DNA of 64,000 nucleotides. Source: Skermanella sp. TT6. Its GTDB lineage: Bacteria; Pseudomonadota; Alphaproteobacteria; Azospirillales; Azospirillaceae. A program made the position numbers and the translations under genes. The number at the start of each line of letters is the position of its first letter. Within the stretch, counting starts at the first letter, position 1. Under the pieces are notes generated by a model, which saw nothing but the letters and a program-made list of their open reading frames with translations, was not told where the DNA came from and did no database searches. Where the stretch lies: assembly GCF_016653635.2 (NCBI RefSeq), contig NZ_CP067420.1, positions 1,929,501-1,993,500 of the forward strand. The letters run 5' to 3'. Positions 10,015 through 17,992 of the stretch are shown piece by piece.

Positions 10015-10778
10015 CAAAGACCCAGCGCCTCGCGCGTCATGGGGCCTACAACACCGTCGGCGGACAATCCGTTCCGCGCCTGGAAAGCCATCACGGCGGC
10101 ATGGGTGCCGCGTCCGAAGATGCCGTCCTCGACCAGCCCCGCGCCGGTTTCGTTCAGCTTCCGCTGCAGTTCCAGAACCTCGGGGCCGCGGTCGCCAAGG
10201 CTCAGCACCGGGTCCGGGGCGCTGTCCGGGGCCAGTCCCGCCAGCAGGCCGTCGCGGTGCCATTGCCGGACAAGTTCGTCGCCGCACTCGAAATGCATGG
10301 CGTCCTCGGTGCGGAAGCCGGCCCCCCAGAACCACCCGTGGTCATTGAAGATCGGCGCGATCCTCGTCAGGCCGACCTGCACCCTGTCGTCGCCCCGCCG
10401 GTCGAGGATTCCTTCCAGCGTCACGTCGATGGCGGTTCCCCAGGAATGGTTGCTGATCGAGGTGTTGGAGCCCCGGACATTGCGGGCGCACAGCATGCCG
10501 ACATGTCCAAGAACGGCATGGATGGCCGGCTCCTCCCGTTCGATAGCGGCGAGCACCCGTTCCAGGGAGTCGACCGCCGGGCCGAGGCCCCGGACCTTCA
10601 GGCGGCCCACCGATCGGAAGACGATCATGGATGCCAGCCTGATATCCGTCACTTCGCGGCATTCCTGGTCATAGGATTGCCGGGGATTTCCGAGCAGGGC
10701 CAGCATGGTCGCCTGCTTCGCGCTGCTGACGTTCGGGTTGATGCCGGCCGGAACGGTCACGAGTTCGGTGAAGGACAT
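10014..10778 (-). CDS. M15-type (VanY-like) peptidase domain with C-terminal peptidoglycan-binding domain
   Basis: A 254-aa protein starting MSFTELVTVP behind AGAGGTGG. Residues ~90-165 carry the M15/VanY pattern SNHSWGTAIDVT (His111, Asp118) and MHFEC (His162), the zinc ligands of D,D- or L,D-carboxypeptidases. Residues ~191-252 are a PG_binding_1 domain (LSLGDRGPEVLELQRKLNE, then DGIFGRGTHAAVMAFQ). No signal peptide is visible, which is unusual for a wall hydrolase and hints at an endolysin-like or specially exported protein. It belongs to the minus-strand set with the hemopexin fusion protein, which has a comparable metallopeptidase-like domain. Confidence 0.78.
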   Translation of the reverse strand: MSFTELVTVPAGINPNVSSAKQATMLALLGNPRQSYDQECREVTDIRLASMIVFRSVGRLKVRGLGPAVDSLERVLAAIEREEPAIHAVLGHVGMLCARNVRGSNTSISNHSWGTAIDVTLEGILDRRGDDRVQVGLTRIAPIFNDHGWFWGAGFRTEDAMHFECGDELVRQWHRDGLLAGLAPDSAPDPVLSLGDRGPEVLELQRKLNETGAGLVEDGIFGRGTHAAVMAFQARNGLSADGVVGPMTREALGL

Positions 10779-10861
10779 GGGGCCACCTCTCGGGTTTGCG
10801 GGAAAGCTGGAAAGGAGGGTTCTCTGATTTTTTCGGCCGGTGTCGGGATCGGCGAATCCGG

Positions 10862-12400
10862 TCACGTCCAAACCAGCGCCGGATCGGGATCCGGGCAGCG
10901 GGGCAGGGACCGGCAGACGAAGGCCAGCACCCCCATGTCGCCGCCGGTGAAGGCGGTCTGCCGGACGATCTCCGGAGGCGCCGGCTGTTGTGGCCGGGGA
11001 AAGGGAAGCGGCCGGATGCCCGGGCGCCGGACCGCCAGTTCCCGTTCCACCGAAGCGATGTCGGCGTATTTCGCGTCGAGCCGGTTGAAGGTCTGGGCCT
11101 TCAACGCCATCACGCGAGGTTCCGCACCGATCGCCGCGACGTTGGCGCCGCGGTCCACCGCGACGGCCCGGGCCGTCATCACCCCGCCAGCGGCCCGAAG
11201 TGCCGTCCCCATCCGATGATCCCTCACGCGCACCGCCTGATCCGGGAGCGGCCGGGGGGCCATCGGCCCCGGAGAGACGGGGATGCTGTCCTTGCGGAGC
11301 CCGATGAACGGGCTGAGGACGAGCCCGGGCCGGACCGGCTCCGGCTGGCTGCCGGCGCGGCGCTCGACGATCAGGTTGCGCAGGAACACGACGGCGGCGA
11401 TGTAGCCCGGCAACTCGCCCCGGGGCGGCGTGGCGCCGTCGGACAGCAGCCGTCCGGCATCGCCGAACCGCCAGAAGCGGGCCTGGAAGACCTCGGGCGC
11501 GAACCAGTCCCGCAGGATCGTCACCGACGTGTACTCGAACGACACGCTGGCGATGTCGGGCGACACTCCCGTCACGGCGAATCGTTGCAGCAGGTCCGCG
11601 GGCGCCCGGGCCAGCAGCGCACCGACCTCCGCGTTGCCCAGCGTGAACGACGGCCAGGTGCCCGCATGCATGAAATCGACCGGGCTGAAGCCGGTCGGCA
11701 CCGACTTGATGCTGTTGAGGTCGCTCTGGGTGTCGATGTCGAGCGACAGCCTGCTTCCCCACTGCGTCCAGGACTGGCTGGGACCGCGCGCCGCGAACGC
11801 CTTGACGGTGCCGTAGGCGGCATCGATCTCCTGGCGGAAGCCCGCGACGCGCCAGAGATCCTCCGCCTCGCGGATCTTGCCGAGATAGGTCGGCCGCTCG
11901 ACCTCGTCCCAGTATTTCCGTTCCTCCGAATCGGGCGAAGCCGCGACCTCGATCTCCCGCTTGCGGAGCGTCTGGTTCCAGCCGAACCAGACGTCCCGAT
12001 GCTGGTCATAGGCCTTCAGCTTGTCGGACGGCACACGCTGGCCGGTGGCGGGGTCGGCGCGATAAAGCGTAGCCTCCGCTGCGGCCAGCGCCGCCTGGTC
12101 CTCGGCCGAGAAGGTGCCCTGGGCCAGCTTCACCGGGCCGTGGACCACGTCCGCGAAAGCCTTCCACAGATAGCGGTCGCTCAGGCTCATCAGCATCTCG
12201 CCGGTCGGTACCTGGTTGACGGCGCCGAGCCACGAGGTCTGTATCTGAAGCTCCCCGGGCGTCTGCGCTCCGTCGATGATCGACGCCAGTCCGTCGCTCG
12301 TGAACGAGAGCGGCACGGTCGGGAACGAGATGAAGGTTCCCGGCTCGGCCAGCACGGCCTTCAGCTTCTCCATCAAGGCAATCTGTACCGCTGCGTCCAT
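10862..12400 (-). CDS. Unknown large protein, related to the next upstream gene product
   Basis: A 512-aa soluble protein, family not recognised. It is homologous to the 486-aa product at 12507-13967. Both share a helical segment (GKIREAEDLWRVAGFRQEID here, KVSQAEGNWAAMGYRNEVEQ there) and a core motif (ILRDWFAPEVFQARFW then LSDGATPPRGELPGYIAAVV here; ISRAWFYPEFFMNRGW then PSDGANPPKGNFVGYPTSII there). The C-terminal ~170 residues are Pro/Arg rich and absent from the paralogue. No signal peptide is present. It may form a two-component assembly with its paralogue (inference). The gap to the upstream gene contains a strong hairpin. Confidence 0.75.
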   Translation of the reverse strand: MDAAVQIALMEKLKAVLAEPGTFISFPTVPLSFTSDGLASIIDGAQTPGELQIQTSWLGAVNQVPTGEMLMSLSDRYLWKAFADVVHGPVKLAQGTFSAEDQAALAAAEATLYRADPATGQRVPSDKLKAYDQHRDVWFGWNQTLRKREIEVAASPDSEERKYWDEVERPTYLGKIREAEDLWRVAGFRQEIDAAYGTVKAFAARGPSQSWTQWGSRLSLDIDTQSDLNSIKSVPTGFSPVDFMHAGTWPSFTLGNAEVGALLARAPADLLQRFAVTGVSPDIASVSFEYTSVTILRDWFAPEVFQARFWRFGDAGRLLSDGATPPRGELPGYIAAVVFLRNLIVERRAGSQPEPVRPGLVLSPFIGLRKDSIPVSPGPMAPRPLPDQAVRVRDHRMGTALRAAGGVMTARAVAVDRGANVAAIGAEPRVMALKAQTFNRLDAKYADIASVERELAVRRPGIRPLPFPRPQQPAPPEIVRQTAFTGGDMGVLAFVCRSLPRCPDPDPALVWT

Positions 12401-12453
12401 GATCGTGTCCTCGGCGGACGAAGGCCTCGCCCGCAGGTCGGGTAGGTCGGAGC

Positions 12454-12485
12454 GGCACCCGGCGGCGGATGCGCCGCCGGGTGCC
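12454..12485. other. 13-bp perfect stem-loop between the two paralogous genes
   Basis: GGCACCCGGCGGC (12454-12466) pairs exactly with 12473-12485 across a 6-base loop. No T-run follows on either strand, so it is not a classical intrinsic terminator. It could stabilise the upstream mRNA or set the expression ratio of the two paralogues. Confidence 0.55.
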
Positions 12486-12506
12486 GCCGGTGTCGCTTGG
12501 GCGGCG

Positions 12507-13967
12507 TTATTCGAACGCCTCGGCCGGAATGTCCGGGAACGGGTTCGGGCTCTTCGGCACTAGGCGGTTCACGAAGCCGATGATCTGCATCCCCGGCACG
12601 GCGATCGACTCGCCCGACGCGTTGCTCTCGTAGCTGCGGCCGCTTTCCGAGGTCGAATAGTTGCCGCGCATCGTGAAGGGACCCCAGCCGGCGCTGGCGC
12701 TGGTGGACAGGCTGCTGGTATGCGCGCGGTAGGCCGAGGCGAATTCGGACGACTTGATGTTGATCTTGCGCGCGAAGATGATCGAGGTCGGATATCCCAC
12801 GAAGTTGCCCTTGGGCGGGTTCGCGCCGTCGGACGGGAACTGGTCGTAGTTCCACCCGCGTCCCCGGTCCAGCGTCCATCCCCGGTTCATGAAGAACTCG
12901 GGATAGAACCAGGCCCGGCTGATCGGGATCTGCGCCAGCTCGAATCCCAGCTCGAAGTTCGAGACCGAGAAGTCGCTGGTATATTGCGAGCTCTGGCTCT
13001 GCACTCCGGCGCTGGCATGCCAAAGGCCCCAGCCGGCCGACCCGCCGGCGCTCCACGACCTGGATTTCTGCTCCATCTCCGAGGTGAGCTTGTTGGAGTA
13101 GACCTTGTACTCCGTCCAGCCCTTGGCGTTCGCGAAATTGCCGGGGATCGGCATCGCGTACTGGAAGGTCTGGCCGGGGCCGACCGCCGCGATCTTCGAA
13201 TCATCGAGGGATTCCAGCAGGCGCTGTTTCCACAGCTTCATGCTGCGGGCGGTCATCTGGCCGATCGCGGCCCAGAGCTGCTCCACCTCGTTCCGGTACC
13301 CCATGGCCGCCCAGTTGCCTTCGGCCTGGCTGACCTTCATGCGGTAGAGCGGCTGGTTCGACGACCAGTCCATCACCGCCGACTTGCCTTCCGCGCCGGT
13401 GGCGACCGCCGCCTGGATGCGCTTGTTGTTGTATTCGAGGCGGGCGGCGAGGAAGTCCGCGAAATACTTGTTGTAGGCCGCGACCGCCGGTGAATCCTCC
13501 GTGACCTCCTTTTCCTCGTCGGTGATGAAGTCCTTGATCTTGCGGGTGGTCTTCAGCTTGCCGCGCCACCGCTCCAGCTTGGCCAGGTTCTCGGGCGACA
13601 GTTCCTGGTCGACCACCTTCGAGAGCCGCAGGATCTCGCCGTACATGTGCGACAGGCGGGCCTGGGACGTGCGGAACACGGCCACCTGCTTGTCGATCGA
13701 CAGCAGGCCCGAAACGTCGGGGATGAAATCGACCAGGGTCGAGAAGACATAGGCCTGCTGGAGCAGCCGCTTCTCCTCCTCCGCGGTGGCGCCGGTGCCC
13801 AGCCCCTTCGCCGCGAAGTCGAAGTCCGATTCCTCCATCGGCATGCCGGGGGTGCACCAGGTGATGAAGGAATCAGCGGCTGCGGCTGCCGTCGCGTCGC
13901 CGCCGGTGACGATTTCGGCAAGCTGGGCTCTCAGCGTGCGGCCAAGCTCGTTCAGCGTGTATGCCAT
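12507..13967 (-). CDS. Unknown large protein with Ser/Gly-rich beta segments
   Basis: A 486-aa protein starting MAYTLNELGR behind AGGGAG, not assigned to a known family. Residues 60-250 look helical (for example EEEKRLLQQAYVFSTLVDF). Residues 300-340 and 405-455 are Ser/Gly-rich with alternating polar and apolar residues (SWSAGGSAGWGLWHASAGVQ; STSASAGWGPFTMRGNYSTS). They flank the core motif ISRAWFYPEFFMNRGW-(~15)-PSDGANPPKGNFVGYPTSII. That alternation resembles strands that insert into membranes, but nothing else proves a pore former. There is no signal peptide. It is paralogous to the gene at 10862-12400 and follows the hemopexin gene by 35 bp, so they are probably co-transcribed. Confidence 0.75.
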   Translation of the reverse strand: MAYTLNELGRTLRAQLAEIVTGGDATAAAAADSFITWCTPGMPMEESDFDFAAKGLGTGATAEEEKRLLQQAYVFSTLVDFIPDVSGLLSIDKQVAVFRTSQARLSHMYGEILRLSKVVDQELSPENLAKLERWRGKLKTTRKIKDFITDEEKEVTEDSPAVAAYNKYFADFLAARLEYNNKRIQAAVATGAEGKSAVMDWSSNQPLYRMKVSQAEGNWAAMGYRNEVEQLWAAIGQMTARSMKLWKQRLLESLDDSKIAAVGPGQTFQYAMPIPGNFANAKGWTEYKVYSNKLTSEMEQKSRSWSAGGSAGWGLWHASAGVQSQSSQYTSDFSVSNFELGFELAQIPISRAWFYPEFFMNRGWTLDRGRGWNYDQFPSDGANPPKGNFVGYPTSIIFARKINIKSSEFASAYRAHTSSLSTSASAGWGPFTMRGNYSTSESGRSYESNASGESIAVPGMQIIGFVNRLVPKSPNPFPDIPAEAFE

Positions 13968-14002
13968 TGGAAAGCTCCCTTTCGCGGATTGACGCGGGCA
14001 CC

Positions 14003-15313
14003 TCACCAGGCGCCGCGGGTGGGGCCGATCTGCATGTGGATGTGGTCGGAGTGCTGCTGGCGCAGGCGCAGGTCGTCGGGCGTGCCGGCGCCGTGATAGT
14101 CGGGGCAGATCACGTAGCCGCCTTCGCCGATCTCGGTCGGCGGCCAGGGATCCTTGCCCGCCCCGCGGCACTCGCACTCGAACGTGCCGAAGGCGTAGAC
14201 CCGTTTGAAAAGCTCCCAGGCGGGCTCGTCGTCCTCGCCGAGGCGATAGGTGCCCGGAGCGGATGCCGGCCGGCTGCCCCAGTCGCGCAGCACGTCGAGG
14301 GCGAAGGGCCGGCCGGAAAGCCTGCCTTCGATGCCGGCGAAGTCGATCGCGCGACCCAGATTGTGGCAATCGTCCGGGTTCGGTCCGCCATGGCCGATCC
14401 CCAGATGCGTGATGACCTCGACATCCGGGCTCGACGCGTTGGCCCAGCGGGCGAGCCGCCACAGCGCCACCGCCATCCGTTGATCGACATTGTCGATCAC
14501 GTCGGCCGAGCGGTTCAGCTTGTTGGCGTAGCGCACGCCAGCGACCAGGGCCGGCGACAGCGCGATCCGTTGCCGGGGCGTCGGTGACAGGATCGTTCCG
14601 TCGCCACCGATCCTCAGCGGGTTCTGCCCTTCCTTGAGCGTCAGTTGGCCGCGCTGCGCCAGGTGCGCCACGATGCCGTTGGCCTGCTGGGGCGTCAGGT
14701 CGCGGGCCGGCCGCATGAAACCGGAGGGCAGGGGATCGATCGCCAGCCCGTCGTTGGGCAGCGGTCCGGCGACCACGGCGTCGCCCAGCAGGTCGTAGAT
14801 GACGTGCTCGGTGCCCCGGAAGAACACGACGGTCAAACCGTCGGGGCAGAGGGCCGCATCCACCCCGTCCGGCCAGACGCCCGGCCAGTTCTCGGCGATG
14901 CCGCGGGGATATCCCGGGTCGGCGCGGTCAAGCGCCATGTCGTAGCGGATATAGGCGCCGCCCTTGAAGAAATAGATCTTGCCGTTGCCGGCGTTGAAGG
15001 CCGCGTCTATCCCCGAGGGCCACAGGCCCGGCCATCCATGGGCGACGATCCGGGGTTCGGGATAATCGACCTGCTGCGTGCGCAAGTCGAACCGCACGAA
15101 CTCGGGACCGTTGAAGAAGAACATCTTGCCGCAGCCCCAGTATACGGGGACGACCTTCCCCATGGACCAGAGCCCGGTGAAGCGGTCCGTGATCGGCAGC
15201 GGCCCGTCGCCGACGGTTCCGGAAACGGCGTCAAGCACGTGGAAGACGTTATCGGAGAACAGCAGGCATTCGTCGTTGGGCAATGCCACTGATCCGGTAA
15301 GCTGACTTGGCAT
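14003..15313 (-). CDS. Hemopexin-repeat protein fused to a C-terminal M15-like metallopeptidase domain
   Basis: A 436-aa protein; the ATG of MPSQLTGSVA follows GAGGGG at good spacing and is preferred over an upstream GTG. Residues ~12-180 hold four hemopexin-like blades, shown by GKMFFFNGPEFVRFDL, GKIYFFKGGAYIRYDM and LTVVFFRGTEHVIYDL. Residues ~205-436 carry a zinc-peptidase-like pattern: HNLGRAIDFAG (His317, Asp324) and HSDHIHMQ (His421/424/426), close to M15/LAS enzymes. No signal peptide is seen. Hemopexin blades usually bind proteins, glycans or heme. It is the first gene of a five-gene minus-strand group. Confidence 0.78.
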   Translation of the reverse strand: MPSQLTGSVALPNDECLLFSDNVFHVLDAVSGTVGDGPLPITDRFTGLWSMGKVVPVYWGCGKMFFFNGPEFVRFDLRTQQVDYPEPRIVAHGWPGLWPSGIDAAFNAGNGKIYFFKGGAYIRYDMALDRADPGYPRGIAENWPGVWPDGVDAALCPDGLTVVFFRGTEHVIYDLLGDAVVAGPLPNDGLAIDPLPSGFMRPARDLTPQQANGIVAHLAQRGQLTLKEGQNPLRIGGDGTILSPTPRQRIALSPALVAGVRYANKLNRSADVIDNVDQRMAVALWRLARWANASSPDVEVITHLGIGHGGPNPDDCHNLGRAIDFAGIEGRLSGRPFALDVLRDWGSRPASAPGTYRLGEDDEPAWELFKRVYAFGTFECECRGAGKDPWPPTEIGEGGYVICPDYHGAGTPDDLRLRQQHSDHIHMQIGPTRGAW

Positions 15314-15966
15314 GATGCATCCCCTCACGAAGTCGTCGAGACTTACCCCGGAAGAAAAGAAGCTTGTCCGGCCAACTTATTGCAGGACTCACCGCAGCTG
15401 CCCGGACCAAGTCCGCGGTTGCCAGGAGTATTTATTTCGTAAAATAATAGATGTGTCCGGGAAGCTTTATCTTTGCTTCTTCGTCAAGCCCGGATCAAGG
15501 TAACCGTAGGTCGGTTAGGGCGAAGCGGCACCCCGCAAGCGGAAGCATCGGCGTCGGATGCCGCTTCGCTCTACCCGACCTGCATGCAAAAGGATTATAT
15601 TTCACATAACAATTTATGGGGCAGACACGGCCGGCAACCGTCCTTACGGGACGAACGTCTGATCAAATGATCGCCGTGCCTGGTCCTTCAAAAAATCAGT
15701 GTCACTTTCGGATTAAGGTAAACTTCTCTGTCGAGACCTGAAACTATACTGCCTTCATTGCGAGAAGATTTCCATCATCTCTAGGTGCTTAACACCTAAA
15801 TGGCTTGCGATGATTCCGCAGCCGGCGGTGCAGGCGGCAGGCGGCTCCTCATGGCAATGATTTGATGCAATACTCCCGGGCAGTCCCCACATGTCAGGGT
15901 GGAATGACGTTCCCGATGCTGCTCCGATCCGGAGCATGCCGGGTTTGGCGCTGCGGAAGGCGGACC
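15314..15966. other. 653-bp intergenic region
   Basis: No convincing gene on either strand. It separates the minus-strand hemopexin group from plus-strand small ORFs and must hold their promoters. It is clearly more AT-rich than its neighbours (for example 15421-15480 and 15591-15790) and contains one inverted repeat at 15506-15583. Confidence 0.6.
15506..15583. repeat. REP-like inverted repeat
   Basis: The arm GTAGGTCGGTTAGGGCGAAG, continuing to 15530, pairs with the complement at 15559-15583 (22 of 25 bases) across a ~28-base loop. GTAGGTCGG-TTAGGGCGAAGC repeats of this type are widespread intergenic elements in proteobacteria (recalled knowledge). A likely mobile repeat, non-coding. Confidence 0.6.
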
Positions 15967-16233
15967 ATGACTCAGCGCAGGGTGCTCAGCACCATCACCT
16001 TCGACAATCCGTTCCGGCTGAGCGGCTTCGATGAACCCCTGCCGGCGGGAACCTACAAGGTCGAGACCTATGAGGAACTCATCGAAGGGCTTTCCTTCCC
16101 CGCCTATCGGCGGACCGAGACCCTGATGTTCCTGCCTCCGCCGCCCGGCCAGGCGAATCTGATCCAGGTCGCCGTGATCGATCCCGTCGAACTGGAAGAA
16201 GCCAAGCAACGGGACGAGGCGGGAAAAGGCTGA
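15967..16233 (+). CDS. Small conserved-type hypothetical protein (88 aa)
   Basis: ATG at 15967 follows GGAAGG. The 88-aa product begins MTQRRVLSTITFDNPFRLSG and contains LPAGTYKVETYEELIEGLSF, which reads like a compact beta domain. It ends in a charged helix (PVELEEAKQRDEAGKG). No signal or membrane segment is present. Many alphaproteobacteria carry similar short proteins of unknown role (recalled, uncertain). The next ORF begins 47 bp downstream in the same direction, so the two may share a transcript. A long antisense open frame covers the same bases but is a GC-driven shadow. Confidence 0.62.
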   Translation: MTQRRVLSTITFDNPFRLSGFDEPLPAGTYKVETYEELIEGLSFPAYRRTETLMFLPPPPGQANLIQVAVIDPVELEEAKQRDEAGKG

Positions 16234-16280
16234 ACTCACCCTTTTCGGCTTGAGAACGCCAGTCACCAGAAAGGATCGGC

Positions 16281-16613
16281 ATGACGACGGACCCCGTCGA
16301 ACTCGACGTTCACAGAGGCATGGCTGCCCAGAAAGCCACCGTAGACCGGCGGCACACCGCCGAGGTCGAGGCGGACCGGGCGATGCTTCGCCGTCACCAG
16401 GACGAAATGGAAGAAGCCCTGTGCGCCGGTCCCGCGGCGACGTGGGAAGAGGCGGGTAAGAAGGCCCTGTATCTCATCACCCTCTTCGCCGGGACCGCGG
16501 AGGGGCACGATCCGCGGCACAGGCAACTCATCGCGAGTGCCCTGGAGGACATCCGGCGCCTGTCCGGCGATCCTCGGGCGGAAGGGGGGCCGCCGGGCGG
16601 CAGCGGGACCTGA
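16281..16613 (+). CDS. Small hypothetical protein (110 aa)
   Basis: ATG at 16281 follows AAAGGATCGGC. The 110-aa product is acidic and mostly helical (VEADRAMLRRHQDEMEEALC, then AGKKALYLITLFAGTAEG), with a short Gly/Pro-rich tail. No motif ties it to a known family. It is the second gene of a plus-strand pair starting at 15967 and converges on minus-strand small ORFs from 16635. Function unknown. Confidence 0.58.
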   Translation: MTTDPVELDVHRGMAAQKATVDRRHTAEVEADRAMLRRHQDEMEEALCAGPAATWEEAGKKALYLITLFAGTAEGHDPRHRQLIASALEDIRRLSGDPRAEGGPPGGSGT

Positions 16614-16634
16614 TCCCGGCGGAAGTCCGGCCGG

Positions 16635-16799
16635 TCAGGTGCCCGCCGGACCGTCCAGGAGCAGCCTTTTCCGTGCGGTCGCCAGCCAGGGATCCCGCAC
16701 CACCAGGCTGCGCTCCGACCACGGAACCCCGTCGGGAGCGCTTGCCTCGTAAAGCTTCTGGGCGAGGGCTTCCACGTCGTGTCGATTCAACTCAGCCAA
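16635..16799 (-). CDS. Possible small ORF downstream of the 77-aa gene (alternative start)
   Basis: A 54-residue frame (LAELNRHDVEALAQKLYEAS ... VVRDPWLATARKRLLLDG) lies in tight overlap with the stop of the upstream 77-aa gene. It would need a TTG start at 16799 or 16790. The sequence looks protein-like, with a regular amphipathic helix and W residues. A much longer frame reading back through the neighbouring gene starts at an ATG but would be its shadow. Function unknown; existence only moderately supported. Confidence 0.4.
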   Translation of the reverse strand: MAELNRHDVEALAQKLYEASAPDGVPWSERSLVVRDPWLATARKRLLLDGPAGT

Positions 16800-17025
16800 G
16801 CTGGCTCTCCCGAACCACCCGCTCCTGGTTGTTCTGCACGCTCTTGACCCGGTACTGATTGTCGGCGCCTTCCGGCGGAAGATGGCGGACGATCTCATAA
16901 CGGCCAACGGACTTTTCGCGGGGCGATGCGGCGGGCGTGAAGTCGACAAGCTGTCCGACCTCGTACTTGTGGTGGCCGACTTCGGACATGACCCTTGCGG
17001 GCGTGGTGCTGCGGCGGTTCGTCAT
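16792..17025 (-). CDS. Small conserved hypothetical protein (77 aa)
   Basis: A 77-aa protein containing KYEVGQLVDFTPAA and GRYEIVRHLPPEGADNQYRV, ending ERVVRESQLG. The last part matches a short alphaproteobacterial protein type with the phrase YEIVR-LPPEG---QYR-K, known to me only as hypothetical. Its ATG overlaps the stop of the upstream transglutaminase gene (ATGA), so it is translationally coupled to it. It looks like a small beta-barrel. Role unknown. Confidence 0.65.
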   Translation of the reverse strand: MTNRRSTTPARVMSEVGHHKYEVGQLVDFTPAASPREKSVGRYEIVRHLPPEGADNQYRVKSVQNNQERVVRESQLG

Positions 17026-17888
17026 TGTTGTTCTCCCAGGTGCTGGCCAGGGGCACTGGCCGAAGGAACAGGCTTGCCGTCAGAACCGATCTCGTCGGTC
17101 CAGACGGTGAAACCGGTCAGCGTGTTCGGGCCGAAGGTCGTGCTGATGGCGACGTCGACTGCGTCCCGTCCGCGGGCGATCAGGACCCTGCCGATGCGTG
17201 GCGTGTTGTTGCGGGCATCGAAGGTGTACCACTGGCCGCCCAGATAGGCTTCGAACCAGCCGGCGAAATCCATCACGCCATGGGGCGGCGGTACGCCGAT
17301 GTCGCCGAGATAACCGGTGCAATAGCGCGCCGGAATGTTCAGGCAGCGGCAGAAAGTGACCGCGAGATGGGCATAGTCGCGGCAGACGCCGACGCCCTCG
17401 TTGTAGGCTTCGAATGCCGTCCGGGTCGCCCGGGCCTGCATGTAGTCGAACTTGATATGCTCGTGGACGAAATCGCAGATCGCCTGCACCCGGTCCCATC
17501 CGGGCTTGGTCCCGCTGAACAGCTTCCAGGCGACGTCGCTGAGGAGTTCGGTCTCGCAGTAGCGGCTGGCCAGCAGGAACACCAGCGCTTCCTCCGGCAG
17601 CTCCTCCAGCGCGTGCTGCCGGGCCTCCGGGACGACCGGGTCGGGCTTGCCGCTGTCGCGGACCACGGCGGTGGTGCTGATCCGCGTCACTCCCTTCGGC
17701 GCCGTGATCCGGCTGCACCAGTTTCCGAACCCGTCGCGATAGGCCGTGATCGGCACGGCCGGCTCGGTGACGAGATGGTCGGGCACCACGATGTCGGAGG
17801 CGCGGGTGTAATGTATGTTGAGCATCAGGAGCATCGGTGTCGGCTGCGGACACTCGTAGATCAGCTCGTATCCGACCTTGATCTTCAT
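17022..17888 (-). CDS. Transglutaminase-like cysteine protease-fold protein (1)
   Basis: A 288-aa protein starting MKIKVGYELIYECPQPTPML behind AGGAGCC. It has an N-terminal beta domain, then a transglutaminase-like core. The nucleophile region is EGVGVCRDYAHLAVTFCRCL, the His lies in the segment GWFEAYLGGQWYTFDARN (Trp-Phe-Glu-Ala in place of the more usual His) and the Asp is in TFDARN. The place of the catalytic His should be checked; HGVMDFAGW just upstream also offers one. Bacterial members act as peptidases or amidases on unusual peptide bonds. It pairs with the second transglutaminase gene 104 bp upstream. Confidence 0.82.
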   Translation of the reverse strand: MKIKVGYELIYECPQPTPMLLMLNIHYTRASDIVVPDHLVTEPAVPITAYRDGFGNWCSRITAPKGVTRISTTAVVRDSGKPDPVVPEARQHALEELPEEALVFLLASRYCETELLSDVAWKLFSGTKPGWDRVQAICDFVHEHIKFDYMQARATRTAFEAYNEGVGVCRDYAHLAVTFCRCLNIPARYCTGYLGDIGVPPPHGVMDFAGWFEAYLGGQWYTFDARNNTPRIGRVLIARGRDAVDVAISTTFGPNTLTGFTVWTDEIGSDGKPVPSASAPGQHLGEQQ

Positions 17889-17992
17889 GGTTGGGCTCCT
17901 TCGTGTTGATGCCGGGCTTGTCGATGGCGGTATCGCCCTTGCATTACATGGGCCAGTCGGTGCCGGCGGGCGGCAAGGAGGGGGCGGCGCGT

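Noticed and set aside
15796-16266. Minus-strand 156-codon frame
   Set aside because: Opposite the 88-aa gene with a good ribosome site; no family features.
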